Program-made: the position numbers and the translations under genes
Assembly (NCBI GenBank): GCA_002345675.1
Contig: DDWL01000036.1
Location: 104,659-168,658, forward strand
Direction of reading: 5' to 3'
Source: Bacteroidales bacterium UBA2287
Lineage (GTDB): Bacteria; Bacteroidota; Bacteroidia; Bacteroidales; Tenuifilaceae
Length of the DNA: 64,000 bases
The notes under the pieces: model-generated
What the model was told of the DNA's origin: nothing
The model's database searches: none
Seen by the model: the letters and a program-made list of their open reading frames with translations, nothing else
Shown: positions 42,631 through 51,427 of the stretch, in pieces
Layout: each line of letters opens with the position of its first letter
Numbering within the stretch: the first letter of the stretch is position 1

Positions 42631-44829
42631 ATGAGCGTTGGAAGTGACATATCGTTAACAGAACATTTAAAAAATCATTTTGGTTTTTCGCAGTTCAAGG
42701 GAAATCAGGAGGTTATTATTCGCAATGTATTAGCGGGTAACGACACATTTGTACTTATGCCCACAGGCGGAGGTAAATCGCTTTGCTACCAACTGCCAGC
42801 GCTACTTCTCAAGGGTACGGCAATTATTATTTCGCCCCTTATTGCTTTAATGAAGAATCAGGTTGACGCAATGCGCGGCTTTAGTGCGGAGGATGGTGTT
42901 GCACACTTCTTAAACTCATCGCTTAATAAAACTCAAATTGCTAAAGTTAAGCAAGACGTAGTTTCGGGTAAAACCAAACTGCTATACGTTGCTCCCGAGT
43001 CGCTTACAAAGGAAGAAAATGTCCTTTTCCTAAAAGGTGTACCCATTTCGTTCTATGCAATTGACGAAGCACATTGTATTTCTGAATGGGGACACGATTT
43101 TCGCCCTGAGTATCGTCGAATTCGCCCAATTATTAACGAAATTGGTACAGCGCCACTTATTGCCTTAACAGCAACAGCTACACCAAAAGTACAACACGAC
43201 ATACAGAAAAACCTTGGAATGCTCGACGCAAGCGTATTTAAGTCGTCTTTCAATCGCGCTAATCTATATTACGAAATACGTCCAAAGGTTAACTCCATTC
43301 GCGAAATAATAAGGTTTATAAAGAATAACTCAGGCAAGTCGGGGATTATTTACTGCCTAAGCAGAAAAAAAGTTGAAGAGCTTGCCGAAATGCTTAAGGT
43401 GAACGGCATTAAAGCCCTACCATACCATGCTGGCATGGATTCGTCGACTCGTAGCGACAATCAGGATAAGTTCCTAATGGAAGGAGTCGACGTTATTGTA
43501 GCCACAATTGCCTTCGGCATGGGAATCGACAAACCCGATGTGCGTTACGTAATTCACTACGACATTCCAAAAAGCCTCGAGGGCTACTATCAGGAAACTG
43601 GCCGTGCTGGCCGCGACGGTGGCGAGGGTCAATGCATAACCTTTTACAGCTACAAGGATATACAGAAACTCGAAAAGTTTATGCAAGGCAAACCCGTTGC
43701 CGAGCAAGAAATTGGCAAACAGCTACTACTCGAAACGGTATCGTATGCCGAGTCGTCGGTTTGTCGTCGTAAAATGCTGCTTCACTACTTTGGCGAGGAG
43801 TACCTCGAAGAAAACTGTGGATGCTGCGACAACTGCAATCACCCTAAACAGCAATTCGAAGGTAAAGATCATCTGCAAATGGTTATCGAAACTGTTTTAG
43901 CTGTTAAGGAGAAATTTAAGGCCGACCATGTTGCTAACATTCTTTGCGGTAATTTAACCACAACCATAAAATCGTACAAACATAATAAACTCGAAACGTT
44001 TGGCGAAGGAGCCGAAAAAGGGACAAGGTTTTGGAACGCTATAATTCGACAAGGTCTTGTAATGAGGTTCCTCGATAAGGACATTGAAAATTACGGGCTT
44101 CTGTTTGTTACCCCAAAGGGTAAGGAATTCCTTGAAAAGCCTTTCGAGTTAATGTTTGTGCTCGACCACGAGTACGAAGAAGGAGAAGACGACGATATAG
44201 CATCGGGTCAGCCAGGTAAAGGGGGTGGCTCAAGCGACGACGAACTTTTAAGCATGCTAAAGGATCTTCGAAAAAAACTTTCGAAGAAGAAAAACCTTCC
44301 TCCATTTGTTATTTTCCAAGACCCTTCGCTCGAGGATATGGCCATTCAGTACCCCATAACCCTTGACGAACTCCAAAATATTAGCGGAGTTGGCGTTGGC
44401 AAAGCCAAACGTTATGGCAAAGAGTTTATCGACTTAATACAAGCTTACGTTGAGGATAAGGACATTACCCGTCCTCAGGATATGGTTGTGAAGTCAGTTG
44501 CCAACAAATCTCTTATGAAGGTTTTTATTATTCAGAGCATCGACCGTAAAATGGAACTTGAAGACATTGCCGAAGCAAAAGGGTTAGAAATGAACGACCT
44601 TTTGACCGAAATTGAGGCAATAGTAAACTCGGGCACTAAACTTAACATAGACTATTACGTTGACAAAACAATTGACGAAGATAAACGCGACGAAATATTC
44701 GATTACTTTAAAGACGAAGCCGAAACCGAGTCGATTCAAGATGCCCTAAAGTACTTGGGCGAAGACGATTTTACCGAAGAGGAAATAAGGCTTGTTCGCA
44801 TAAAATTTATATCGGAACTTGGAAATTAA
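42631..44829 (+). CDS. recQ: ATP-dependent DNA helicase RecQ
   Basis: A 3'-5' helicase in recombination and fork repair. The 732 residues have domains in order: helicase core with Walker A MPTGGGKSLCYQLP, the DEAH box IDEAHCISEWGHDFRPEYR, TATATPKV, and motif VI QETGRAGRDGG. The RecQ zinc site has CRRKMLLHYFGEE and CGCCDNC. The winged-helix RQC domain follows, then HRDC (about 555-610: LEDMAIQYPITLDELQNISGVG), and a C-terminal HTH-like extension of about 120 residues typical of Bacteroidota RecQ. It diverges from kdsD. Confidence 0.97.
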   Translation: MSVGSDISLTEHLKNHFGFSQFKGNQEVIIRNVLAGNDTFVLMPTGGGKSLCYQLPALLLKGTAIIISPLIALMKNQVDAMRGFSAEDGVAHFLNSSLNKTQIAKVKQDVVSGKTKLLYVAPESLTKEENVLFLKGVPISFYAIDEAHCISEWGHDFRPEYRRIRPIINEIGTAPLIALTATATPKVQHDIQKNLGMLDASVFKSSFNRANLYYEIRPKVNSIREIIRFIKNNSGKSGIIYCLSRKKVEELAEMLKVNGIKALPYHAGMDSSTRSDNQDKFLMEGVDVIVATIAFGMGIDKPDVRYVIHYDIPKSLEGYYQETGRAGRDGGEGQCITFYSYKDIQKLEKFMQGKPVAEQEIGKQLLLETVSYAESSVCRRKMLLHYFGEEYLEENCGCCDNCNHPKQQFEGKDHLQMVIETVLAVKEKFKADHVANILCGNLTTTIKSYKHNKLETFGEGAEKGTRFWNAIIRQGLVMRFLDKDIENYGLLFVTPKGKEFLEKPFELMFVLDHEYEEGEDDDIASGQPGKGGGSSDDELLSMLKDLRKKLSKKKNLPPFVIFQDPSLEDMAIQYPITLDELQNISGVGVGKAKRYGKEFIDLIQAYVEDKDITRPQDMVVKSVANKSLMKVFIIQSIDRKMELEDIAEAKGLEMNDLLTEIEAIVNSGTKLNIDYYVDKTIDEDKRDEIFDYFKDEAETESIQDALKYLGEDDFTEEEIRLVRIKFISELGN

Positions 44830-44850
44830 ACTTTAACCCAATTCACCCTA

Positions 44851-45024
44851 AAGAGACTGTCTAAAAAAAGACGAACCACAAATCCCGATAACTATCGGGA
44901 ACTGAGAAAAACAAAGAGCCACAAAGTTAATGCAATTATAAGCAATGCTTTGTCCCCGATAACTATCGGGGCTTTGATAAAAACTTAGTGGTCTTTGTGG
45001 TTTATTCTTTTTGGACAGCCTCTT
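44851..45024. repeat. CACAAAG foldback repeat, copy 2, with CCCGATA inserts
   Basis: 174 bp with terminal inverted repeats AAGAGACTGTCTAAAAA (44851-44867) and TTTTTGGACAGCCTCTT (45008-45024), 15 of 17 matching. Inside are the arms ACCACAAA...CAAAGAGCCACAAAG and CTTTGTGGTTT. Compared with the copy at 48027, each arm carries an added near-palindrome: TCCCGATAACTATCGGGA at 44883-44900 and CCCCGATAACTATCGGGG at 44954-44971. It fills most of the 321-bp gap after recQ. Confidence 0.88.
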
Positions 45025-45111
45025 TTTTATTGGCAAACCATTGTACTACTTTCAACTCGCTAAAAGCGTTATATCTATTTCGAAATTTGCACCCTAATTC
45101 CTAATTTTTAT

Positions 45112-45119
45112 TAACTTGC
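45112..45119 (+). promoter_or_regulatory. TAACTTGC motif before the ABC exporter gene
   Basis: TAACTTGC(A) lies 31 nt before the ATG at 45151, with TTTG at 45086-45089 22 nt further upstream. The same octamer precedes the genes at 8326 and 53215 by 34 nt. It may be a variant -7 box. Confidence 0.4.
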
Positions 45120-45150
45120 ATACCTTTAGCAGATTTAAAAGCAATTGAGT

Positions 45151-46041
45151 ATGGACATAGTTCTTAAAGTACAAGACCTCACAAAGTCGTTTGGCAAAAT
45201 AAAGGCAATCGAAAATATTACGTTTACAGTTGAGCGGGGGCAGGTTGTTGGGGTACTTGGCCCCAACGGGAGCGGAAAAACAACAACCCTTGCCGTTGCT
45301 TTAGGTGTTAAATATGCCGACAGCGGAACTTTTGAATGGTTTGGCGGTGAAAAAGGGCCTAAAGCAAACAAACGAATTGGGTCTCTTCTCGAAACGCCTT
45401 ACTTTTATCCATACCTAAACCTAAGGGACAACCTTAAAATTGTTGCAACGATTAGGGGTGTTAAAGAAAGTTCAATTGACCATGTACTTGAACAGGTTGG
45501 ATTACTTGCCCGAAGCAAATCGGCGTACTTTACGCTTTCGCTTGGCATGAAACAGCGCCTAGCGCTGGCAAGTGCGCTCCTTGGCAACCCCGAAGTATTA
45601 ATTCTCGACGAGCCAACCAATGGCCTCGACCCTGAGGGCATTGCCGAAGTTCGAGAAATAATAAGACATCAAGCCCGTATGGGCAAAACCATAATTATGG
45701 CCAGCCATATTCTCGACGAGGTTGAAAAGGTTTGCTCCAATGTGGTAATTCTAAAAGGTGGTCGAATACTTAGCCAAGGATTGGTTAACCACCTGCTTTC
45801 ATCGAAACAAATGGTACTGCTCAGTGCCGACAATATGCGACAGCTAACCGAGGCTATTGAGCAACATCCCGAACTTCAGTACGAAGGGCTGTCGAGTGGG
45901 CACATTCTGGTATCATTTTCAAGCAAAATTTCTCCTGCCGAAATTAACAAGTGGCTATTGGAAAAAGAAATAGTATTAAGTCACCTCGAAATTCAAAAGA
46001 AAAGTCTCGAAAGCCAATTCCTTGAAATTATAAAGGGTTAA
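45151..46041 (+). CDS. ABC transporter ATP-binding protein
   Basis: A 296-residue ATPase of an ABC-2-type exporter. It shows Walker A GVLGPNGSGKTTTLAVALG, Q-loop LLETPYFYPYLNLRDNL, a signature region FTLSLGMKQRLALASALL (degenerate LSxGMxQR type typical of this group), Walker B VLILDEPTNGLDPEGI and H-loop IMASHIL. About 85 residues follow the ATPase core, a DUF4162-like tail. The ATG at 45151 is preferred to the TTG at 45145. The permease gene starts 19 bp downstream. The substrate is unknown. Confidence 0.9.
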   Translation: MDIVLKVQDLTKSFGKIKAIENITFTVERGQVVGVLGPNGSGKTTTLAVALGVKYADSGTFEWFGGEKGPKANKRIGSLLETPYFYPYLNLRDNLKIVATIRGVKESSIDHVLEQVGLLARSKSAYFTLSLGMKQRLALASALLGNPEVLILDEPTNGLDPEGIAEVREIIRHQARMGKTIIMASHILDEVEKVCSNVVILKGGRILSQGLVNHLLSSKQMVLLSADNMRQLTEAIEQHPELQYEGLSSGHILVSFSSKISPAEINKWLLEKEIVLSHLEIQKKSLESQFLEIIKG

Positions 46042-46060
46042 AACATTAAATACTAAACCT

Positions 46061-46873
46061 ATGGTAAAGCTTCTCCGTATTGAGGCAATAAAGTTTTGGG
46101 GCTCCCCAATTTTGCGTGCTCTTTTAATTATCCACTTCACTTTATTCCTATTGATTGCACTTCTTGCAGCCTTTGCGCCAATAAATATTCAAGGTGTTAG
46201 CATCGAAAAACTTTTCCAGTTTCCTCATGCATGGCAAACTTTTGCATGGATAGCCAGCTGGTTTAACTTATTGCTGGGAATTTTAGTTATTGTAATGGTG
46301 GCAAACGAGCATCAGTATCGAACTTACCGTAAACAGCTTATCGATGGGCTTTCGAGAACGGAACTGCTTCTCTCAAAACTTTTAGCCATTTCAATTATTG
46401 CAGTTTACACTACACTTTTGGTGTTTGCAGCAGGGCTAATAATTGGTTTTATAAAAACTAATAGCTTCAACTTTTCCGACTTTATAAGCGGCTTAAGCAT
46501 TCTTCCAGTTTTGTTTTTGCAATCGCTTTCGTACATGGCACTTGGAATGCTTGTGGCATTTATTTTAAAGAATACTGCTATGTCGATTGTTGGCTTTGTG
46601 CTTTACTTCTTCCCAATTGAGCCAATTATAAGGGCTTTTATTCCGGCTCCTGTGGATAAATTCTTTCCATTTAAAATAATATCGAACCTAACCCCAATGC
46701 CCGACTTTTTTGGTATTGCGCTTGGCGACAGCATTCAAATTAAGGGTGTCGATGGACTTGAGATTGTTCATCCCGAAGCATCGATTTGGGGCGCAGTAGT
46801 TCTTTCAACTTTAATTTACCTTATAGGCTTTGCCTTGGTTTCGAAATTAATTATCGACAAAAGAAACTTTTAG
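46061..46873 (+). CDS. ABC-2-type transporter permease
   Basis: A 270-residue membrane protein with about six transmembrane helices (ILRALLIIHFTLFLLIALLAAFAP; WLNLLLGILVIVMVANEHQYRTYRKQLIDGLSRTELLLSKLL; VYTTLLVFAAGLIIGFI and so on). The NEHQYRTYRKQLIDGLSR segment is the usual coupling region of ABC-2 permeases. It follows the ATPase gene by 19 bp, so the two form one exporter. The substrate cannot be predicted. Confidence 0.88.
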   Translation: MVKLLRIEAIKFWGSPILRALLIIHFTLFLLIALLAAFAPINIQGVSIEKLFQFPHAWQTFAWIASWFNLLLGILVIVMVANEHQYRTYRKQLIDGLSRTELLLSKLLAISIIAVYTTLLVFAAGLIIGFIKTNSFNFSDFISGLSILPVLFLQSLSYMALGMLVAFILKNTAMSIVGFVLYFFPIEPIIRAFIPAPVDKFFPFKIISNLTPMPDFFGIALGDSIQIKGVDGLEIVHPEASIWGAVVLSTLIYLIGFALVSKLIIDKRNF

Positions 46874-46975
46874 CCTTCAATAACGTTTTTTAATAGAATA
46901 ACAATCCAAATTTATTGCTTTTAAAGCCCCAATAAGCTATTTTTACCTTTCGACTAACCAATAAATAATTGCCAT

Positions 46976-48007
46976 ATGAGAAAAATTTACGCACTTCTAT
47001 CGGGTTTGCTAATAGTAAGTTCTCTTCAAGCGCAAACTACACTTAAGTTTGAAACTCACGGTCTAATGGCCGACACCAAAAACGGAATGAACCTTACTAA
47101 ATACACAGAGCCTGGCGTAGATGGTAAGAATGTTACATGGGATTTTACCAACTTAGAGTTAACTAACAACTTTGTTGGTAGCCTCGACAATGTAGATATT
47201 TCGAAGGGTTCATCAATTTTTACCACTTCGAATGTTGCCCTCGAAGAGTTTGGAAACTACTTCTTTTTTAATGTTACCCAATCGGGCATTGAGCAATACG
47301 GATTTATGTCGGGAAATGGCGCAACAACCATTGAGTACGACGTGCCTTTTGTAAAAATGCGCTACCCATTTGCCTTCGGCAGCAGCTACTCGGGAAATTT
47401 TAGCGGAAACTACAAGTTCAACGGAGCCGTTCTTGGAACAATTACAGGAACTTACACCGTAAGCGGCGACGGCGCTGGCAAATTATTGCTTCCCGAAAAC
47501 GTTTCGTACAGCAATGCGCTTAGGGTTAAGGAAGTTAAGACTTTTACCCAAACCCTTAACGGAAACGACTATCAGTTTGAAGATGTTACCTATCGTTGGT
47601 ACGTTGAAGGGCATCGCTACCCATTGCTTGTTCTAATAAAAAGTATCTCGTTGAACCAAAACGGAAAGAGTAACTTTAGTACTCGTGCAGCCTATAATCC
47701 AGTAATAATTCAAAACAGCCCTACCGCAATTAACGCCCTTGGCGCAAATGTTAGCTTTACAACCTATCCAAATCCATATACTGATTTTGTAAACATTAGC
47801 GTAAGACTTGAAAGCGCTTCGAATGTTAAACTTTCGGTTTTCGATATGAATGGAAGGCTTGTAAAGGTTCTTGTAAATGGCGTTGAACCTTCGGGCGAAA
47901 GAGTGTATAAATTTTCGGCTAAGGACCTTGGACTTGGCGCAGGTGCATACCTTGTAAAGGTTAATGTAAACGGCAAAGAGGCAACCCAAAAGGTTGTTGA
48001 ATTGTAA
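46976..48007 (+). CDS. T9SS type A sorting domain-containing secreted protein
   Basis: A 343-residue protein with a signal peptide (MRKIYALLSGLLIVSSLQAQ). The body is beta-rich, with no domain that I recognise. The last 75 or so residues are a type IX secretion sorting domain: YPNPYTDFVNISVRLESASNVKLSVFDMNGRLVKVL, GAGAYLVKVNVNGKEATQKVVEL. This domain takes it through the outer membrane to the cell surface or medium. It implies a functional T9SS in this organism, whose core genes are not in the window. Confidence 0.88.
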   Translation: MRKIYALLSGLLIVSSLQAQTTLKFETHGLMADTKNGMNLTKYTEPGVDGKNVTWDFTNLELTNNFVGSLDNVDISKGSSIFTTSNVALEEFGNYFFFNVTQSGIEQYGFMSGNGATTIEYDVPFVKMRYPFAFGSSYSGNFSGNYKFNGAVLGTITGTYTVSGDGAGKLLLPENVSYSNALRVKEVKTFTQTLNGNDYQFEDVTYRWYVEGHRYPLLVLIKSISLNQNGKSNFSTRAAYNPVIIQNSPTAINALGANVSFTTYPNPYTDFVNISVRLESASNVKLSVFDMNGRLVKVLVNGVEPSGERVYKFSAKDLGLGAGAYLVKVNVNGKEATQKVVEL

Positions 48008-48026
48008 GTTTAAAATAAAGTCTTAA

Positions 48027-48188
48027 AAAAAGAGGTTGTCTAATCAGAAAGATTAACCACAAAGACCACTAAGAAAAAAACAAAGAGCCACAAAGTTAAT
48101 CTTCACTCATATATTGCTTTGTGAACTTTGAGTAAAACTTGGTGCCCTTTGTGGTTAGTTTTTTTACTTGTTAGATAGCCTCTCTTTT
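48027..48188. repeat. CACAAAG foldback repeat, copy 3
   Basis: 162 bp, starting AAAAGAGGTTGTCTAATCAG and ending CTTGTTAGATAGCCTCTCTTTT, which pair as terminal inverted repeats with a few mismatches. The inner arms are GATTAACCACAAAGACCAC and CTTTGTGGTTAG. It lies in the convergent gap between the T9SS protein gene and the GyrI-like gene and could end both transcripts. Confidence 0.88.
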
Positions 48189-48214
48189 CATTCCCCATAT
48201 TTGCAATGCATTAG

Positions 48215-48838
48215 CTACTCAACCTGAAATCGCAAAACAGTTTTCAACTTTTCGGGTAAGGTTTTTCGAGCATCCGAGAGGTAAATTTCTCTATGAGTAA
48301 GGCTTTTGCGCTTTAAGCCTAATTGCTCTGCAAACTCTTCCATGATTCTAAAACTTTCCGTTTCGTTATCGTAGCTTCCAAGGTGCATCATTTGTACACA
48401 TTTCCCTTCGTTTATAGTTTCAAAACACACTTCATATAACAATTTGTGGGGTTTCTTCTTTTTAGTTTTTTCAATAATTTCAAGGGCAAATTGTGGTGTA
48501 ACAAAGTCGGGTTGCCTTATCATAAGATTAAAAATGAGGTCGTTTTTATTAATTGTACCATTAAAGCTGAGTTTAGCCTTTTCGTCAATATCCCATACCC
48601 CTTCGAGTGGATACAGCGAATAATCGAAATATCCTTCTGGCGCATTTCCTTGCTTGGGACTCATTTTTACTGCATACGACAGGGAGTAAAGCACCCCAAT
48701 ATACTCAGCAAAAAACTCGTCGTTTGGGTTTTCCTTTCCCTTAATCGAGAAGTAATTAAGCTGTGGAACAGTAATTTGCTCGGGCTTACTCTTTGGAAGA
48801 TATAGATTCTTTTCGGCTACTTTCCATTCGTGCTTCAT
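48215..48838 (-). CDS. GyrI-like small-molecule-binding protein
   Basis: A 207-residue stand-alone GyrI-like (SOUL/AraC effector-binding fold) protein. It begins EWKVAEKNLYLPKSKPEQITVPQLNYFSIKGKENPN, with the conserved middle GNAPEGYFDYSLYPLEGVWDI and the end LTHREIYLSDARKTLPEKLKTVLRFQVE, typical of the longer form. Some members of this family hydrolyse cyclopropanoid toxins; others bind ligands. It follows the AraC-GyrI gene by 14 bp on the same strand, so it is probably co-transcribed and controlled by it. Confidence 0.82.
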   Translation of the reverse strand: MKHEWKVAEKNLYLPKSKPEQITVPQLNYFSIKGKENPNDEFFAEYIGVLYSLSYAVKMSPKQGNAPEGYFDYSLYPLEGVWDIDEKAKLSFNGTINKNDLIFNLMIRQPDFVTPQFALEIIEKTKKKKPHKLLYEVCFETINEGKCVQMMHLGSYDNETESFRIMEEFAEQLGLKRKSLTHREIYLSDARKTLPEKLKTVLRFQVE

Positions 48839-48852
48839 AACGCTTCTCTTAT

Positions 48853-49722
48853 TTACTTTGCAATTGGCACATATATTTCGGTTAGCAAGTCGTTTGGCTT
48901 AACCTCGCTGGGCGAGTTTAGGTACTTTTCCATACAAACGCTATCGCGAAGTTCAACTTTATTTTCAACAACCCAAGTTCCATAAATGTAGTTGTATGCC
49001 GAAATAAGTTTAGTGTGAGGACCTTTAACTAAAAACACGGCAAACTTGCCTCCGGCAATTTCCTTGTAACCAACTTTTCCGTTAGGCTTTACCTCAGTTG
49101 GAACTGTTAAACAAGCTTCGTAGCGACACTTGTCGGGCTCTGTAACCGTTGGGTCGTCGTAACTGAGCCCATAAAACTGGCTGTGTGCACCAAACAAATG
49201 GTTGCGACCTGCAAATGCACAAACCGCATCCCAAGCCTCTTTAGCACTTTTATTATACGGCCCCATAGCCGAAACGTAAATTACCTTTTGGTCGGGTAGC
49301 GACACAAATGTAGGTTTCGTTGAAATTCCCTCCATAGTAGTTTCCTTTAGTTTTACATGATCGAATGGGAGTTCAATATTGTGGTTCTCCCGCAAATAGG
49401 TTGGCGAAAAGCCAAACCGTTTCCGAAAAGCCTTATTAAACGAGCTGGGAGTATCGTAGCCAACCTTTAGGGCAACCTCCGAAACTGGAACGTTCGAGAG
49501 TTTTAGCAAATGAACGGCGGCGCCAAGCCTTGCTCGCTGAATGTAAACCCCCAACGATTCGCCAAGGTATGCCCTCATGATGCGATGAAAGTGAAATGGC
49601 GAGTAGCACGACATTTCGGACAGGCTTACGAGGTCGAGGTTTTCGTCGAGGTGATTCTGAATAAACTGAAGCACTCGGTTAACCCTTTCGTGATGCTCCT
49701 TTATGGTTACGCCATTTCCCAT
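48853..49722 (-). CDS. AraC-family regulator with GyrI-like effector domain
   Basis: A 289-residue transcription factor. The N-terminal AraC DNA-binding domain (about 8-110) has the two helix-turn-helix motifs: LVSLSEMSCYSPFHFHRIMRAYLGES and VSEVALKVGYDTPSSFNKAFRKRFGFSPTYLRE. The C-terminal GyrI-like domain (about 120-285: KVIYVSAMGPYNKSAKEAWDAV, then YEACLTVP) binds small molecules. I start it at the ATG at 49722 (MGNGVTIKEHHERVN); a TTG at 49749 is a weaker choice. This is the Rob/SoxS-like layout with the domains reversed from classical AraC. It probably controls the GyrI-like gene beside it. Confidence 0.9.
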   Translation of the reverse strand: MGNGVTIKEHHERVNRVLQFIQNHLDENLDLVSLSEMSCYSPFHFHRIMRAYLGESLGVYIQRARLGAAVHLLKLSNVPVSEVALKVGYDTPSSFNKAFRKRFGFSPTYLRENHNIELPFDHVKLKETTMEGISTKPTFVSLPDQKVIYVSAMGPYNKSAKEAWDAVCAFAGRNHLFGAHSQFYGLSYDDPTVTEPDKCRYEACLTVPTEVKPNGKVGYKEIAGGKFAVFLVKGPHTKLISAYNYIYGTWVVENKVELRDSVCMEKYLNSPSEVKPNDLLTEIYVPIAK

Positions 49723-49860
49723 TAGCTGCTTTATAAGACTTTGCTGCAAAACTATGTTAAAGGTAACTATTTCGCTTTTCCATTATTGCTAAAAAACTAT
49801 GCTTTGAAATGCAATTAAAAATAAAACTAAATAAGATTCTCATACGCTATTGACCAGCAC

Positions 49861-49900
49861 AAAAAAGAATGCGATTTCAGGTTTAATTGAAATCGCATTC
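49861..49900 (-). terminator. terminator of the BNR/T9SS gene
   Basis: GAATGCGATTTCA (49867-49879) pairs with TGAAATCGCATTC (49888-49900), a perfect 13-bp stem with an 8-nt loop. On the minus strand the stem is followed by TTTTTT, so it ends the gene that stops at 49955. Confidence 0.9.
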
Positions 49901-49954
49901 TCGAAATAAAAACTTTTTAAAAAGACTAGAAAATCATTCCCATTTTGCTCGCCC

Positions 49955-51172
49955 TTAATTCTTTATGAATTTCGAAACTTCTTCTTTACTATTTAAACTA
50001 GTTTTAAGTAAATAAATGCCCTTTGCTAACCCACTAATATTAACCTCATTATTACTGCCATTTAATAATTGCTGAGAAACTAATTGCCCCTGAGCATTAT
50101 AAATATTCACCTTTGTACATCCTGTGAACGTATTATCAGGAAGCATTAAATAAAGTCTATCTGATGCTGGGTTTGGGTATAAACTCAAATTACTAGTAGT
50201 GACTTTTTCGTTAACACCAGCAGCCAACTCGGATAGGGCGCGTTTCCAAATGCCTAAACCTCCCGCATATAAGGTGTCTCTTGCTATTGCTAAAGATGAA
50301 ACTCCAGGACAACCTGTATTTGTAAAGTTTAAACCATTATCAATTGACTTATAAACGCCATTTTTAGTTGCAATAAATACTATTTCGTTATAAGAAATAA
50401 AAGAATAGAGAGAATTATAGTCTTCCTGATCGTCAAGGCCAACGCTTTTAACCCACGATTCTCCTCCATTTGTTGAAACATAGGCATTTTCAGACCCATT
50501 CATTCCCCCAGCAGCTGCAAATATAATATTATTGAAAAAGGCAAATTTTCGAATATAAGAATCGGCTAACCCAGAGGATGAATTAATAGGAGTCCAATTG
50601 GCGCCATTGTCTGTTGATTTATAATTCCCAGATGTGGTTTCAGTGTTAAAGCTTGCAATAAGTACTCCATTGGCATTAACAATAGAGCGAGCCTGGCTTG
50701 TTCCAGGAAAACTAATATCCTGCCATGTTTTTGCACTGTCAGTCGAGTAAAATACACCCCCAGTACCACAAACATACAAGTCGGTGTTGCTAAGAACTAA
50801 ATCAAGCACAGGGAAGGTATATGGTAGTCCGTTTATTTGTTGGCTCCAACTTTCTCCTTTATCGGTTGACAAATACACACCTTCCCCCCAGGTACCTGCA
50901 TATAAATTGCTCCCATCTTTTATTAAAGGGAAGGCGCCAATCCCTAGGGTTGTGTTCTTCTCAGACCATGTAACACCATAGTTTAAAGAGGTATAGGTTC
51001 CTGGCGTCATATCGTAAACATTACCAGTATGCGATACAATCATCGTGTCGTTTATGAAAACTATTGATTGTGAGTACGCATACTCAGGAAAACTATTAAT
51101 TTTCTGCCACTGGGCATTTAGCAAAGAACTGAAACAAAGTAAAATTGCTATTAGCGTAATTTGTTTTTTCAT
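49955..51172 (-). CDS. BNR/sialidase-type propeller protein with T9SS sorting domain
   Basis: A 405-residue secreted protein: signal peptide (MKKQITLIAILLCFSSLLNAQ), then a propeller of repeats with Asp-box type motifs: STDKGESWSQQING, STDSAKTWQDIS, STDNGANWTPI, STNGGESWVKS, SIDNGLNF. The end is a type IX sorting domain (NLSLYPNPASDRLYLMLPD, then GLAKGIYLLKTSLNSKEEVSKFIKN). No catalytic sialidase residues are evident, so a binding or structural role is more likely than enzyme activity. The terminator at 49861 follows. Codon use is more AT-rich than in nearby genes. Confidence 0.88.
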   Translation of the reverse strand: MKKQITLIAILLCFSSLLNAQWQKINSFPEYAYSQSIVFINDTMIVSHTGNVYDMTPGTYTSLNYGVTWSEKNTTLGIGAFPLIKDGSNLYAGTWGEGVYLSTDKGESWSQQINGLPYTFPVLDLVLSNTDLYVCGTGGVFYSTDSAKTWQDISFPGTSQARSIVNANGVLIASFNTETTSGNYKSTDNGANWTPINSSSGLADSYIRKFAFFNNIIFAAAGGMNGSENAYVSTNGGESWVKSVGLDDQEDYNSLYSFISYNEIVFIATKNGVYKSIDNGLNFTNTGCPGVSSLAIARDTLYAGGLGIWKRALSELAAGVNEKVTTSNLSLYPNPASDRLYLMLPDNTFTGCTKVNIYNAQGQLVSQQLLNGSNNEVNISGLAKGIYLLKTSLNSKEEVSKFIKN

Positions 51173-51427
51173 AAAGTTTACTTTTTGATTAGTTGTAGTT
51201 TATAACTTGAATTTACAATTTTATGCGGCAAAATTAGTTTAATTATCTTTAATAAAACTAATTAGACAATGTTCCTTAACTAAAATTGAGTTTGTAGTTT
51301 CTTGTGCAACCTTTGAAAATAATACTATTTACTGGGCTTTATAATAAAGTTCTAAAATTAGGAATCAATATAAATGCTATTTTTAAACATTATTCCTGCA
51401 TCTTGCTTTATTGAAAAATAAAAAAAC

